Assembly: GCA_035517775.1 (NCBI GenBank)
Contig: DATIYF010000103.1
Coordinates: 13,739 to 77,738 of the forward strand
DNA from: DATIYF01 sp035517775
GTDB lineage: Bacteria > Acidobacteriota > Terriglobia > Terriglobales > Acidobacteriaceae
Reading direction: 5' to 3'
DNA length: 64,000 nt
Part shown: piece by piece, positions 52,989-62,200 of the stretch
Numbering within the stretch: the stretch's first letter is position 1
Layout of the letters: each line of letters starts with the position of its first letter
The notes under the pieces: generated by a model
What the model was told of the DNA's origin: nothing
Seen by the model: the letters and a program-made list of their open reading frames with translations, nothing else
Database searches by the model: none
Made by a program: the position numbers and the translations under genes

Positions 52989-53136
52989 TGCTAAACTGAA
53001 CCGTCCCCGCGCGCAGAGACAAACCTCGCCTCTCCGATTCGCGGTATTTTACTTTACATGTCTTCGAGGGTTCGTGTAGGGCGCACACTCCGCCCACCCG
53101 GCGGCAGCGCAAACTGAGTGAAAATTGACCGCGGAA

Positions 53137-54012
53137 TTACCGCGCCCGGCTGCGTATCGCCTGCTCGGTCAAGGCGGCCTGTTGCCGCACGCGATCGGAG
53201 CTATCGGGCGAGTCGCGTTCGTAAGGGATTACTGCCGTCAAGTCTTCCGCCTGGCCGACCAAATAGAGGGCGCGCAGGGCCTCCCATACCTGGTTCTCTT
53301 CGGGCGCAACCGTAGCGATATTCGCACCGTTCGCCACCGTCTGGCCGGTTTCGACCGAGAGCGTGCGGATTCGTCCTCCAATGGGCGATCGAATCTCGAT
53401 GGTCTGGCCGCCGGCCTCCAGCTTGGCCAACAGGCCGTGCTGATGAATGGGCGTGCCCACACTGCTGGTATCCACGACTTTTCCCGCCTGCGGCGCCGTC
53501 ACCGTTGCCGGCTGCAGCAGCGCCACGATCTGCGGCTTGCCGCTAGCATCGCCGAATCGCACCAGGGATAAGGCCGCATTGCCGCGCACCAGCAGGGAAG
53601 GGTCGTTCAGCATTTTCAGCAACGCCGCGTGAAATCCGGCCGACTTCGCCGCCGCGCTGCTTGCATCCTGCCCCATCACCCAGGCGTCGGTGTTGCGAAC
53701 CTCCTCCACCGGGTAGGACGACAGCCGAACCACCTCCGGATACCAGCGCGCTACGCCCGCATCATGCCGCGTCATGCGGTCGCCAATCTGCACCAGCGCA
53801 TGCTGAATATGGCGCGGCTTGTTGTTGTCTTGCAGGTATTCGCCAAGTTGCTTGTCAGAGAGCTGCCGCCCGAACCAGGTGTTCCACCAGAAAAGAAACG
53901 GCATCAGCAGGATCAGCCAGGCAACCACCAAAAACAGAACACGCTGCCGTGTGGACATGCTGCGCCGGGTCTTCCCGGCAGCGGCAATCGGCATTGGCTC
54001 AGCGTTCATCAT
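53137..54012 (-). CDS. Membrane-anchored protein with HEAT-like and lipoyl-like domains
   Basis: About 291 residues from the ATG pair at 54012 (a GTG at 54021 is possible). A membrane helix (about 25-45) follows a short cytoplasmic start. The middle (about 75-165) has helical repeats like HEAT units (FHAALLKMLNDPSLLVRGNAALSLVRFGD). After VTAPQAGKVVD comes a biotinyl/lipoyl-type beta-barrel (IRSPIGGRIRTLSVETGQTVANGANIATVAP), as in HlyD-family adaptors. That pairing is uncommon. It lies at the end of the operon with ABC exporter and DUF420 genes, so it might be a periplasmic adaptor for the exporter or help in oxidase assembly. Confidence 0.6.
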   Translation of the reverse strand: MMNAEPMPIAAAGKTRRSMSTRQRVLFLVVAWLILLMPFLFWWNTWFGRQLSDKQLGEYLQDNNKPRHIQHALVQIGDRMTRHDAGVARWYPEVVRLSSYPVEEVRNTDAWVMGQDASSAAAKSAGFHAALLKMLNDPSLLVRGNAALSLVRFGDASGKPQIVALLQPATVTAPQAGKVVDTSSVGTPIHQHGLLAKLEAGGQTIEIRSPIGGRIRTLSVETGQTVANGANIATVAPEENQVWEALRALYLVGQAEDLTAVIPYERDSPDSSDRVRQQAALTEQAIRSRAR

Positions 54013-54046
54013 GGAGATCACTTAAAACCGAGGACGCAGAAAAGCC

Positions 54047-54316
54047 TTACTCCACCACATCCGCGTCCAACACTCGCGGCTGTTCCAGGTAATGTGAGAC
54101 GGCATACTGCGCCAGAAGCGGCGTCTGCAGGCGGATTTCGGCCCCGATCCATTCCCCCTTGTTGTGCGGCGCATCAGGCGCGTGGTTGCATCGCCCGCCG
54201 CTGCCGAACTGCGGGCCGAAGTCGGCGCTCTGGATCTCCTCGTAGGGCTGGATCTCGCGCCAGGCCGCATCGCCCACGGTGCCAGAGACGTCAATTTTCA
54301 GTCGGACCTTAGCCAT
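54047..54316 (-). CDS. Small soluble protein of unknown function
   Basis: An 89-residue protein with beta-strand character (MAKVRLKIDVSG), a CNHAPDAPHNKGEW segment rich in His and Asn, and a strand-rich end. No family is recognised. The Cys/His-rich patch could bind metal, but that is speculation. It is between the DUF420 gene (20 nt) and the HEAT/lipoyl gene (25 nt) in the same orientation, so it is almost certainly co-transcribed with them. Confidence 0.55.
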   Translation of the reverse strand: MAKVRLKIDVSGTVGDAAWREIQPYEEIQSADFGPQFGSGGRCNHAPDAPHNKGEWIGAEIRLQTPLLAQYAVSHYLEQPRVLDADVVE

Positions 54317-54336
54317 ACGAGGGCGTTTTCAGCCAA

Positions 54337-54774
54337 CTACCCCGCGAACCAGCGGTACAGCATGAAGTACACGATCACCCCGGTCACCGAAACATACAGC
54401 CACAGGGGAAAAGTCCAGCGGGCGATCCGGCGATGCCGGTCAAAGCGCCCGCGCAGCGCCCGGCTCAGCGTAATGATCACCATGGGAACGATCACGATCG
54501 CCAGCAGAGTGTGGGAAATCAGAATCGTGAAATACACCGGCCGCGACCATCCCTGGCCCTGAAAGCGCACCGACCCGACATGATAGTGGTAATAAAGATA
54601 GGAGGTAAGAAACAGTGTCGAGCACACCACCGCCGCGATCATAAATGCGCGATGCACCGCGATCTGGCCCCGCTTGATGAATCCCCAGCCGGTCACCAGC
54701 AGCACCGCGCTGCTGCCGTTCAGCGTGGCGTCAATCACAGGGTAAATCGCGTATTGTTCGGGAACCTGAATCAT
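54337..54774 (-). CDS. DUF420 family membrane protein (oxidase assembly-associated)
   Basis: A 145-residue protein with four helices. The blocks HRAFMIAAVVCSTLFLTSYLYYHYHVG, YFTILISHTLLAIVIVPMVI and RIARWTFPLWLYVSVTGVIVYFMLY match DUF420 (YozB-like), whose members cluster with cytochrome oxidase assembly genes and have four conserved His. Its start overlaps the ABC-2 permease stop (ATGA). The 1.2-kb open frame extending upstream in this frame is a shadow of that permease. Confidence 0.85.
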   Translation of the reverse strand: MIQVPEQYAIYPVIDATLNGSSAVLLVTGWGFIKRGQIAVHRAFMIAAVVCSTLFLTSYLYYHYHVGSVRFQGQGWSRPVYFTILISHTLLAIVIVPMVIITLSRALRGRFDRHRRIARWTFPLWLYVSVTGVIVYFMLYRWFAG

Positions 54775-55598
54775 GCTGCCGGCTTGGTCGTCCGCCGGCT
54801 GACCATGATAAGGGCGAGGGCAAACATAAATCCAGAAAACAGCACCAGCGTTGCCAGCGAGGCCGGAACCGATGCAATGGCCCGCGTCCCCGGATACAGC
54901 AGCGCCCGCAGGGCCTCTACCCCGTAAGTCAGCGGGTTTGCCCACATGAGCGCGCGCAGCCAGCCCGAAGCGCCGGAGAGCGGAAATAGCGCCCCCGAAA
55001 GCAGCCACAGTGGAATCAGAAAAAGATTGATGATGGCGTGGAAAGCCTGGGTGGAATCCATGGGCCAGGCGATGGCAAACCCCAGAGCGGTGAGAGCGAA
55101 AGAGACGAGAAAAACTGTCAGGACAAGAAGAAAAAACGACGCCACCGTGAAATGCACGCCCACAAACGGCGCGAAGATCAGAAAGATCAACCCCTGGATC
55201 GTCGAAAGCGTCGTCCCGCCCAGCACTTTGCCCAGCACGATGGCCGAGCGCGGCACCGGCGCCACCAGCACCGAAAGCAGAAATCCCTCCTTGCGGTCTT
55301 CGATCACCGACATCATGGTGAAAATGGAAGTGAACAGCACGATCATGATCAGCGCGCCGGGATAGAAGTAATCCAGATAATGCTGCTGCCCGGCGCCATT
55401 GCCCGAGCGGAACGAGGTGCCGAAGCCCGAGCCGATCACCAGCCAGAACAACACCGGCGAAGCGATCACGCCCACCACGCGCGAGCGCTGGCGGTAAAAC
55501 CTCACCACCTCGCGCAGCCACAGCGTGAAAGCCGGCAGGGCGCGCCCGCTCGAAACCGGCGTGATGGTGACGGGTAGCGTGCCTGCCTGCGTAGCCAT
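54771..55598 (-). CDS. ABC-2 type transporter permease
   Basis: A 275-residue inner-membrane permease with six helices, starting at the ATG before ATQAGT. Conserved features are YFYPGALIMIVLFTSIFTMMSVIEDRKEGFLLSVLVAPVPRSAIVLGK and the final WANPLTYGVEALR, typical of ABC-2 exporters. The ATPase partner is 240 nt upstream at 55837-56838. The substrate is unknown. The DUF420 and heme A synthase neighbours suggest a role in cytochrome or copper-centre assembly. Confidence 0.87.
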   Translation of the reverse strand: MATQAGTLPVTITPVSSGRALPAFTLWLREVVRFYRQRSRVVGVIASPVLFWLVIGSGFGTSFRSGNGAGQQHYLDYFYPGALIMIVLFTSIFTMMSVIEDRKEGFLLSVLVAPVPRSAIVLGKVLGGTTLSTIQGLIFLIFAPFVGVHFTVASFFLLVLTVFLVSFALTALGFAIAWPMDSTQAFHAIINLFLIPLWLLSGALFPLSGASGWLRALMWANPLTYGVEALRALLYPGTRAIASVPASLATLVLFSGFMFALALIMVSRRTTKPAA

Positions 55599-55599
55599 A

Positions 55600-55812
55600 T
55601 CAGGCGCCCTTCTTGGCCGGCGCGGGAACTGCCTGTGCTTTGCGCATGCGGCGCAACTCCAGGCCGGCATTCAGAAACAGAATTCCCGAGAGCGCCAGCA
55701 AAATCAAAGCCGTAAACAAACCATCTACCGTGGTAAGGCTGGCATTGAGCCCAATCCAGACAATGCCCGCCAGCGGAGCCAGCCCCAGAATCACCGAGAG
55801 CAGGAGCATCAT
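55600..55812 (-). CDS. Small protein with two membrane helices
   Basis: A 70-residue protein with two helices (about 1-22 and 30-50) and a basic tail (RRMRKAQAVPAPAKKGA). The ATG at 55812 has GAGGGGA 8 nt upstream and the stop is 1 nt from the permease ATG, so it is part of the operon between the ABC ATPase and permease. It could be an accessory subunit. No family is recognised. Confidence 0.6.
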   Translation of the reverse strand: MMLLLSVILGLAPLAGIVWIGLNASLTTVDGLFTALILLALSGILFLNAGLELRRMRKAQAVPAPAKKGA

Positions 55813-55836
55813 GCCCGCGTCCCCTCCCTGAGTTTT

Positions 55837-56838
55837 CTATTCGTCATCGTGCTCGCCGCTTTCCGTCCAGAACTTGTGTCCGGTGCGATGGATGAATACA
55901 TCTTCCAGCGTCGGCTTGCTCACCGAAATCGCTTCTATCTCGCCGGGAAAAGCCTCCACCACGTCGGTCACGAAGCGGTGGCCGTTCGTTCTTTCAAAAC
56001 GCACCTGTCCGTCGAGCACCTGCGCGTTCACCCGAAAGCGCTCGCGCAGTCCCTGCGCCACGGCCTCGGGATGCGGCGTATCCAGCAGAATCACATCCCC
56101 GCCGATTTCGCTCTTCAGCTCGAACGGGGTGCCCAACGCGACCAGTTGCCCTTCATTCAGAATCGCCAGCCGGTCGCAGCGCTCGGCCTCTTCCATCAGG
56201 TGGGTGGTGACGATCACCGTCACCTGCTCTTCCTCGCGCAGGCTCTGCAGGTACTGCCACAGATCGCGGCGGGCGCCCGGGTCCAGCCCCGTGGTCGGCT
56301 CATCCAGCAGCAAAACCGAAGGATGATGCAGCAATCCCTTGGCCACATCCAGCCGGCGCTGCATCCCTCCGGAAAACGTTTCGGCCAGGTCACGCGCGCG
56401 GTCCGCCAGCCCGACCCGCCCCAAAATTTCCGCAACCCGCTGCTTTAACACCGCCCCATGCAGCCCGTAGAGATGCCCTTGATGCGTGAGGTTCTCGGCC
56501 GCGGTCAGTTTTACATCAATGCTCTGCGCCTGAAACACCACCCCGATGTAGCGCCGCAGCAAGTTGGGCTCGCGGGCCACGTCATGCCCCAGAATCAGGG
56601 CATGCCCCGAGACCGGAACCATCAGAGTCGAGAGAATTCGGAACAGGGTAGTCTTGCCACTGCCGTTCGGGCCCAGCAGCCCGAACAGCTCGGCCGGCCG
56701 CACCTCAAACGAGACCCCGGCCAGCGCTGTGCGCTGGTCATAACGGTGCACCAGATTCTGAACGGAGATGACAGCACTCACGGTCACCGAAGAAGCAGGT
56801 TCGGAACTCGCGACGGCGACAGATTCGTTGAAAGCCAC
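55837..56838 (-). CDS. ABC exporter ATP-binding protein
   Basis: A 333-residue ATPase partner of the ABC-2 permease. Motifs: Walker A GPNGSGKTT (about 56), Q-loop VVFQAQ, signature FSGGMQRRLDVAKGLLHHP (about 155), Walker B LLLDEPTTGLDP (about 175), H-loop THLMEEAERCD. It has the drug-resistance-type C-terminal extension (about 255-333). The first 25 residues (MAFNESVAVASSEPASSVTV) are low-complexity, and the start is a GTG without clear ribosome site, so a later start is possible. Confidence 0.88.
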   Translation of the reverse strand: MAFNESVAVASSEPASSVTVSAVISVQNLVHRYDQRTALAGVSFEVRPAELFGLLGPNGSGKTTLFRILSTLMVPVSGHALILGHDVAREPNLLRRYIGVVFQAQSIDVKLTAAENLTHQGHLYGLHGAVLKQRVAEILGRVGLADRARDLAETFSGGMQRRLDVAKGLLHHPSVLLLDEPTTGLDPGARRDLWQYLQSLREEEQVTVIVTTHLMEEAERCDRLAILNEGQLVALGTPFELKSEIGGDVILLDTPHPEAVAQGLRERFRVNAQVLDGQVRFERTNGHRFVTDVVEAFPGEIEAISVSKPTLEDVFIHRTGHKFWTESGEHDDE

Positions 56839-56926
56839 GGGACCGTTAAGAGAATATCTGGTTCGTTGTCACTAGCGCAAACCGTACCGGCAAGATGCGG
56901 CCTTTGGCGGCGCGGCCACGGCCTGG

Positions 56927-57271
56927 TTATTTCGCGCGCTCGAGAACAATATGCTCTTGCGTCACCAGGTACGCGACCTTCCCGCCCTCGATGAAGTTGG
57001 CTTCATCGTCGCTGGCCGCTTTCCACTCCGGAGATTGCCGCGCCCGCAGCAAGGCCGCGATGTCGTCGAACCAGAGCTCGGCAACCCCATCATAATCGGC
57101 CGCGCGCCGATCGCCGGAGACGGAAACGCGCTGGCTCTGCACCAGGCGGCGCAAGCCCGGAATCCTGGCGCCCAGCGGGCCATGGATGGTCCGCCAGTAA
57201 TGAACAAATTGGTCGTCGCTGAGGCCGGCTTTCTTGGTGATGCAATACACCAGCTTGATCACCAGACCCAT
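56927..57271 (-). CDS. EthD-like dimeric alpha-beta barrel protein
   Basis: A 114-residue protein from the ATG at 57271. It starts GLVIKLVYCITKKAGLSDDQFVHYWRTIHGPLG, which closely follows the EthD pattern (a strand, then F..YW...HGPL), and ends with a strand VAYLVTQEHIVL. EthD-fold proteins include monooxygenases and decarboxylase-like enzymes, but many are uncharacterised. It is between ctaA and the ABC genes in the same orientation. Confidence 0.72.
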   Translation of the reverse strand: MGLVIKLVYCITKKAGLSDDQFVHYWRTIHGPLGARIPGLRRLVQSQRVSVSGDRRAADYDGVAELWFDDIAALLRARQSPEWKAASDDEANFIEGGKVAYLVTQEHIVLERAK

Positions 57272-57302
57272 CCTGGCCGGGAAAGGTAGGTACGGCGAGA
57301 GA

Positions 57303-58238
57303 TCATGCTGCGACGACCTTCTGTTCGGTGGAAACATGAGCGCTGGCGCCGGCCGCCCGCTGCCGCCATGCCTGGATCGTCAGCACCACCGTCGCCCCCA
57401 GCAGCAGCGCCCCCACGGCGACATGCGCCACCGTCGAGAGCACCATGGGAGTCTCCGGCTGTACCGCATTATGCCCCCAGACCACGCGCAGTTCGAAGGC
57501 AAGAAAGCCGAGGAAGATCTGGGCCAGCAGCAGTCCCAGCATCCAGCTGGCGGCGCGGCGAATCGAGTCGTTCGCGGAGTGCCGCACCAGCGCGCGCACC
57601 GCCGTCCAGCCCACAATCGCGGCCACCAGAGGCGCATCCAGCACATGCGGCCACCAGCTCATGCCGTGGTGGCGGAACATCGCACCCAGAAAAAGCTGGA
57701 CGTACAGAATCCCCACCGAAAGCAGGCATAGCGTAAACAGCGTAGGCCGCCGGGGGTCAACCTGCTTCTCAGGCGGCTCCTCAATCCATTCGCGGCCGGT
57801 AAAGATCGCAATCGCAATCAGCGTGCAGAAAAAAGTCTGCGCCACCGCGGCGTGCGCCGAAGAAACCAGCGGCGGCAGGAAGTAAAGCACGGTAATGCCG
57901 CCCAGCACGCCCTGGATAATCACCATCAGCAGCGCCGCCGCGCCCAGGTATTTCATCCAGCGGCGGCGGTCGGCCCGCCACAGCCAGAGGCACAAAATAA
58001 TGGTCAGCAGCCCGACCGATTCCGCCACCATGCGGTGCGTGTGCTCATACTTCACCCCGCCCACCATGTGCGGAATTTTGTAGATGGAGCCGAACGAAGT
58101 GGGCCAGTCGGGAACGGAGAGGCCGGCGTCGTTGCTCGTGACCAGGGCTCCGGCCACGATGAGCAGAACGGTATAGGCTGCGGCGAATACGGCAAAACGA
58201 TGAAGCGTGCGATGGTAGGACGTGCAAGACGCTGTCAG
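57303..58238 (-). CDS. ctaA: Heme A synthase (COX15/CtaA)
   Basis: Oxidises haem O to haem A for the aa3 oxidase encoded at 21-26 kb. Eight helices are visible, with conserved blocks GALVTSNDAGLSVPDWP, EHTHRMVAESVGL, SSAHAAVAQTFFC and VWGHNAV-type segments, whose His residues bind haem. The start is uncertain. An AAGGAG lies 7 nt before a CTG at 58238, which gives 311 residues, and this is my choice. The only ATG-type start upstream (58325) would add about 29 Pro/Gly-rich residues and lies inside a strong hairpin. Confidence 0.85.
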   Translation of the reverse strand: MTASCTSYHRTLHRFAVFAAAYTVLLIVAGALVTSNDAGLSVPDWPTSFGSIYKIPHMVGGVKYEHTHRMVAESVGLLTIILCLWLWRADRRRWMKYLGAAALLMVIIQGVLGGITVLYFLPPLVSSAHAAVAQTFFCTLIAIAIFTGREWIEEPPEKQVDPRRPTLFTLCLLSVGILYVQLFLGAMFRHHGMSWWPHVLDAPLVAAIVGWTAVRALVRHSANDSIRRAASWMLGLLLAQIFLGFLAFELRVVWGHNAVQPETPMVLSTVAHVAVGALLLGATVVLTIQAWRQRAAGASAHVSTEQKVVAA

Positions 58239-58300
58239 GGCTGGACTCCTTGGGCCTGGGGGACTGCGAGTCGCGGCGGCTTTCTCACCTGGGCCGTGGT

Positions 58301-58329
58301 GCGGATGGGCCGCTTCGCGGCCCATCCGC
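58301..58329. other. Perfect 13-bp hairpin between the cupredoxin-like gene and ctaA
   Basis: GCGGATGGGCCGC and GCGGCCCATCCGC enclose a 3-nt loop, 12 nt after the stop of the upstream gene. It has no T-tract, so it may act as an mRNA-processing or stability element, or as a weak terminator. Confidence 0.6.
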
Positions 58330-58340
58330 GACCGAACATT

Positions 58341-59123
58341 CTACTGCTCTTTGAAGCTCGCATCCACCGTCTTGCTGTCTTTGGCGGCCAGCGTTACCTG
58401 CTGGTCCTGCTCGCCCAGTTTTTCCTGCACGAAGGCGATGGTGTAAGTTCCCGGCGGCAGGCCCTTGAGCGTGTACTTTCCGTCCTTATCTGTGACCGCG
58501 TAGAACGGGCTCTTCACCACGTTGATGAACATCTTCATCCACGGATGCTGGTTGCAGCGCACCGGCAGCATGATCTCTTCCCGGGCGAAATTCTTTTCCA
58601 GCGCCGGCGACTTCGGCGGCTGCGATTCGTTCCACTCCCGGTTGTCCTTGGGCGTGGGGTGGATGTTGTGCGTGGTCATGTCATCGTTCTTGATCTCGAT
58701 GTTCTGCCCCGCCATCACCCCCAGCACGTGCGGGTGATACTTGCAGCCTTCCTGGTCAATCGTCACCGAATCCTTGGGCACGTCGAAGGTGCGGTTGCCT
58801 AGGCCGTCTTTCACATACACGAAAACGTTGGCCAGATCGCCGTTATCCACCACCTCGTTCTCCGAAGTGTTGGTGCCCTTGCAGGCCGGGTCCTGGCTCA
58901 TGTCAATTTTGGAGGGTTTCGGCGCCGTACCGTCGAACTTCACCGTGCCGCTCACCGTGGCCACGGTATTGGGATCAATCGGCGTGGCCGCCGGCTGCTG
59001 CGCCATCTCCGAAGAAGCCGGTTGCTGTTCCTCGCTGGTGCTCTCTTTCTTGCTGCAGCCTGCCAGTATCCAAAGCCCCAGCAGACACAGCGCACCAAAG
59101 ATTGCGAATGCCTTGCGTTTCAT
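58341..59123 (-). CDS. Blue-copper-like lipoprotein with carboxypeptidase-regulatory-like domain
   Basis: A 260-residue lipoprotein from the ATG at 59123 (AAGGGA 8 nt upstream). The signal ends LWILAGC. The central region is cupredoxin-like: QEGCKYHPHVLGVMAGQNIEIKNDDMTTHNIHP and a later LPVRCNQHPWMKMFI, whose His-Cys-His-Met spacing is a type 1 copper pattern. The last 60 residues (FYAVTDKDGKYTLKGLPPGTYTIAF) form a CarboxypepD-regulatory beta-sandwich. Its position after the multihaem cytochrome suggests a periplasmic electron carrier between the cytochrome b/c complex and an oxidase. Confidence 0.78.
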   Translation of the reverse strand: MKRKAFAIFGALCLLGLWILAGCSKKESTSEEQQPASSEMAQQPAATPIDPNTVATVSGTVKFDGTAPKPSKIDMSQDPACKGTNTSENEVVDNGDLANVFVYVKDGLGNRTFDVPKDSVTIDQEGCKYHPHVLGVMAGQNIEIKNDDMTTHNIHPTPKDNREWNESQPPKSPALEKNFAREEIMLPVRCNQHPWMKMFINVVKSPFYAVTDKDGKYTLKGLPPGTYTIAFVQEKLGEQDQQVTLAAKDSKTVDASFKEQ

Positions 59124-59299
59124 AGAGTCCCTTTCGCGTAAATTTACGAGCTTAAGTATTGCCACTTCCTTGCCGGCTGATTTCAGAATCTCTTTTGCCC
59201 CTTTTGCGAACCGTTCGCGTTCTCTGCGGTTGAGCTCTTTGTTTGAGGCGGCGAGAAAACCCACACCCTGCCTTCGCAGGATGAATGCCACCACGCATT

Positions 59300-62200
59300 C
59301 TACCGCGCTCCTCCTGCGCCGGAAGTGCTCTGCCGCTTCGCCGCCTGCCTGCCTTTCTCTGGAACGCGGACCGCCGCCCGCGTGTGCATGGCCGCCGCCA
59401 CCCGCCGCTGCTCTTCCGGCGTGAGCTGAAAGATATAGTCCACCAGCAGTTTGGTCTGGTCCTTGTCGTAGCCCTGGAACGAAGGCGGCGTCGGCCCGGC
59501 AAACACCCAGTGCCCGTTCTGCTGCCGGAAAAGTCCGGAAGGCATGGAAGTGCCCGGGCTGACTGCCTGCGGATCAATAATCCAGCGCTCCACCCAGTCC
59601 GGCTTGAGCCGTTCTTTGGCCAGCAGGAAGTTCGGTGCGGTGGCGATCTTGTCGTGCTGGGGATCGCCAGTGGCGTGGCATTTCAGGCACGGCGCGGCCG
59701 TGCTCGAGAACAGGCTGCGCGCCATATCGGTTTCCTTTGCCGTGAGCGTCGGCACCTGTTCTGGAATGTAAGGCATTGGTTGTTGCGACAGCGCCTGGAA
59801 AAACCGCACCAGCGTGCGCACTTCATGGTCCGAAAGATAGAAGGTCGGCATGTGGACCTTCAAATACGGCCGCACGCCGTTGCGGTTCGTGTCCGTATCG
59901 CTGAGCGCCGGGTTCTTCAGGAAGTGCCACAGCCACTCCGGCGACACGCGCGCGCCTTCCGTCAATAGTTTCGGCGGAAGCTGTTCCGGGTTGTCCTGAT
60001 ATTGCTTCAACCCCATCAGCACCGTCGTCTGCCCGGGGTAGAACTGGTGGCAGCCCATGCAGTTGTACTTCTTGACGATCCACCAGCCTTCCTGGATGTC
60101 GTGCTGCGCGTCCCCCGGCTTGTACTGATAACTGTCGGGCAGGGAAGTCTCCTGGCTCCCCATCAGGAATGTGGTCAGCGCCTTCACCTGCTCTTTGGTC
60201 AGGTGCAGGTTAGGCATGCGCAGCACTTCCGTTTCTGACTTGATCATGCCCTTGTCATAAACGTTCGGCTCCGCCAGTTTGTGCTCGAAAAATCCCTTGT
60301 GGTCGTACCATGGCGCCTTGGCCGGCCCGTCGGGCAGCCGCGCCAGGTCTTCCGGATCGGTTATCGGCTCCGTGCCCGGCCCGCCGCGCTGCGCCGGAAC
60401 CGTGTAGCGGGCGAAATCAAGCCGCTCGATCGGCTTGCTGCCCTCTACCGTCAGGTCGGTCCCGATGCGGCCCTCGTCTTCCAGCCCTGCAATTTCATGG
60501 CAACCCGCGCAGCCGAAGTTGCGAATCCACTTCTTGCCCTCCTCCTTCAGGTTGGGATCATCCATGAACGCCGCCTGCGGATATGACGCCGGGTCCTTCT
60601 CTTTCTGCGTCATCAGGAAGCTGGCAATATCCTGCGCGTCTTCCCAGCTCAGCCGCAGGCTGGGCATCACCGTCATGTTCTGCACTTGCAGCTCGTGGCC
60701 GTCGTTGGGGCAGCGGCTGTGCTGCAGATCGAAAACATACGGCAGGCCCTTCTTGGCATAGTCCTCGGGTCCAATGTCCTTTTTCTCGTACGGGCAATAG
60801 GGCCGCGTGCGTTCCCGCGCGTTGTGAATCCAGCGCACCAGGTAATCGTAGTTGGCTTTCTCGCCTTCTCGGGTAAGGTTGGCGGCGAAGGTTCCGCCTA
60901 TCATCTGGCTGCCTTCGCCAATCGAATGGCACGCCAGACAACCGCGGGTCTCGAACAATTCCTTTCCGTGCCCCGGATCTCCCGGCTTCTGCTTGGGCAG
61001 TGGATCGCTCAGCGCCGACTGCCACAGGTACGCCGTGATCGCCTCGATCTGGTGCTCGCTCAGCCGGAAGTTCGGCATCTTCGTGGTCGGCCGGAAGTCG
61101 GTCGGCTTCCTCAGCCATACCGGAATCCAATCCTTGTTCAGCTTCAGCCGGATGTCCTTCAAATTCGGCCCCACCTTCTTCTCGTCCTCCATCAGGTCGT
61201 GGGTCTGGAAGTCCAGCTGCTGCAAATGCCCGTCAATCTTGCTGTTCGCCACCTTCAGGTCAACTGCCTCCTGGTTCAGCCGGTTGGCCTCGTCATTCGA
61301 TTGCGCCGCGTCCGCCTGCTTCATCAGGTTGGCGGAGTTTTTCAGATTGTCAATCTTCTGCTGGTCCAGCAGCTTGATCTGCTGCGTGATTGCGTTCAGC
61401 TCCTCCGGCTCCTTGTCGTAGCCTTCGTAGCGATGGCAGCCCATGCAGCCGCGCTGGCGGAAAAGGTCCTTGCCTTCATCAATGACCTTCCACTCCATAT
61501 CTCCGCTCACCAGCACCATGTCGGCGGCGTGGCAGGTCTGGCAGCCCGCTTCGGTGTTTTCCTTGGGAAACAGCGGCCACAGCCAGTGCTCATAATTGCC
61601 GTGGGCTTTTTCAATGCTCGTGGTCGCGCGTCCATTGCCCTGGTGGCACGGCGAGCACCCAAATTTCTGCGGATCGTGAATGCTCAGCAGCTCCGGCTCG
61701 GGATGGCTCACAAACGCCCGCGCATATTCGTCCGGCCGGCTCTCGCCCTTGGCGATCATCTCCGCGGGCGTGATCTTGATCGGCTCCAGTATCCCCATAT
61801 GGCAGGACTGGCAGCGGTCCACGATGTTGGCCTCGGGCACGTTGATCTGCACGATCACCGGGTCCCAGTCTTCCGTCTTCTTCTTTATGCCGTCAATCTG
61901 CGTGGGCGTCAGGTCCACCATGTGGTCATTGATATAGGCCAGCATGGCGGTATTGGCGGCCGTCACCGGCTTCAGCACCTCGCCCAGCTCCAGGCTCAGC
62001 CGCGTTTTCTCCGCGTTGGCCACATTGAAGGCCGCCTCCAGCTCGTCAAAGGTGTATTGCTTCTTCGAGCCGTCGGGATACTCCACCGTCGCCGCTTCCG
62101 CCTTGTACTCGTCAATTTCCCGCTGAATGTGCTTTTTCGAAGAGGGGCTGGTTTCCGTTTCCAGGTCATAGACCAGCGCGTTCACATAGGCGCGCCGGTC

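Noticed and set aside
54775..55521. Extension of the DUF420 frame to about 394 codons
   Set aside because: The upstream part overlaps the ABC-2 permease and has no domain; the ATG at 54774 overlaps the permease stop as expected for coupling.
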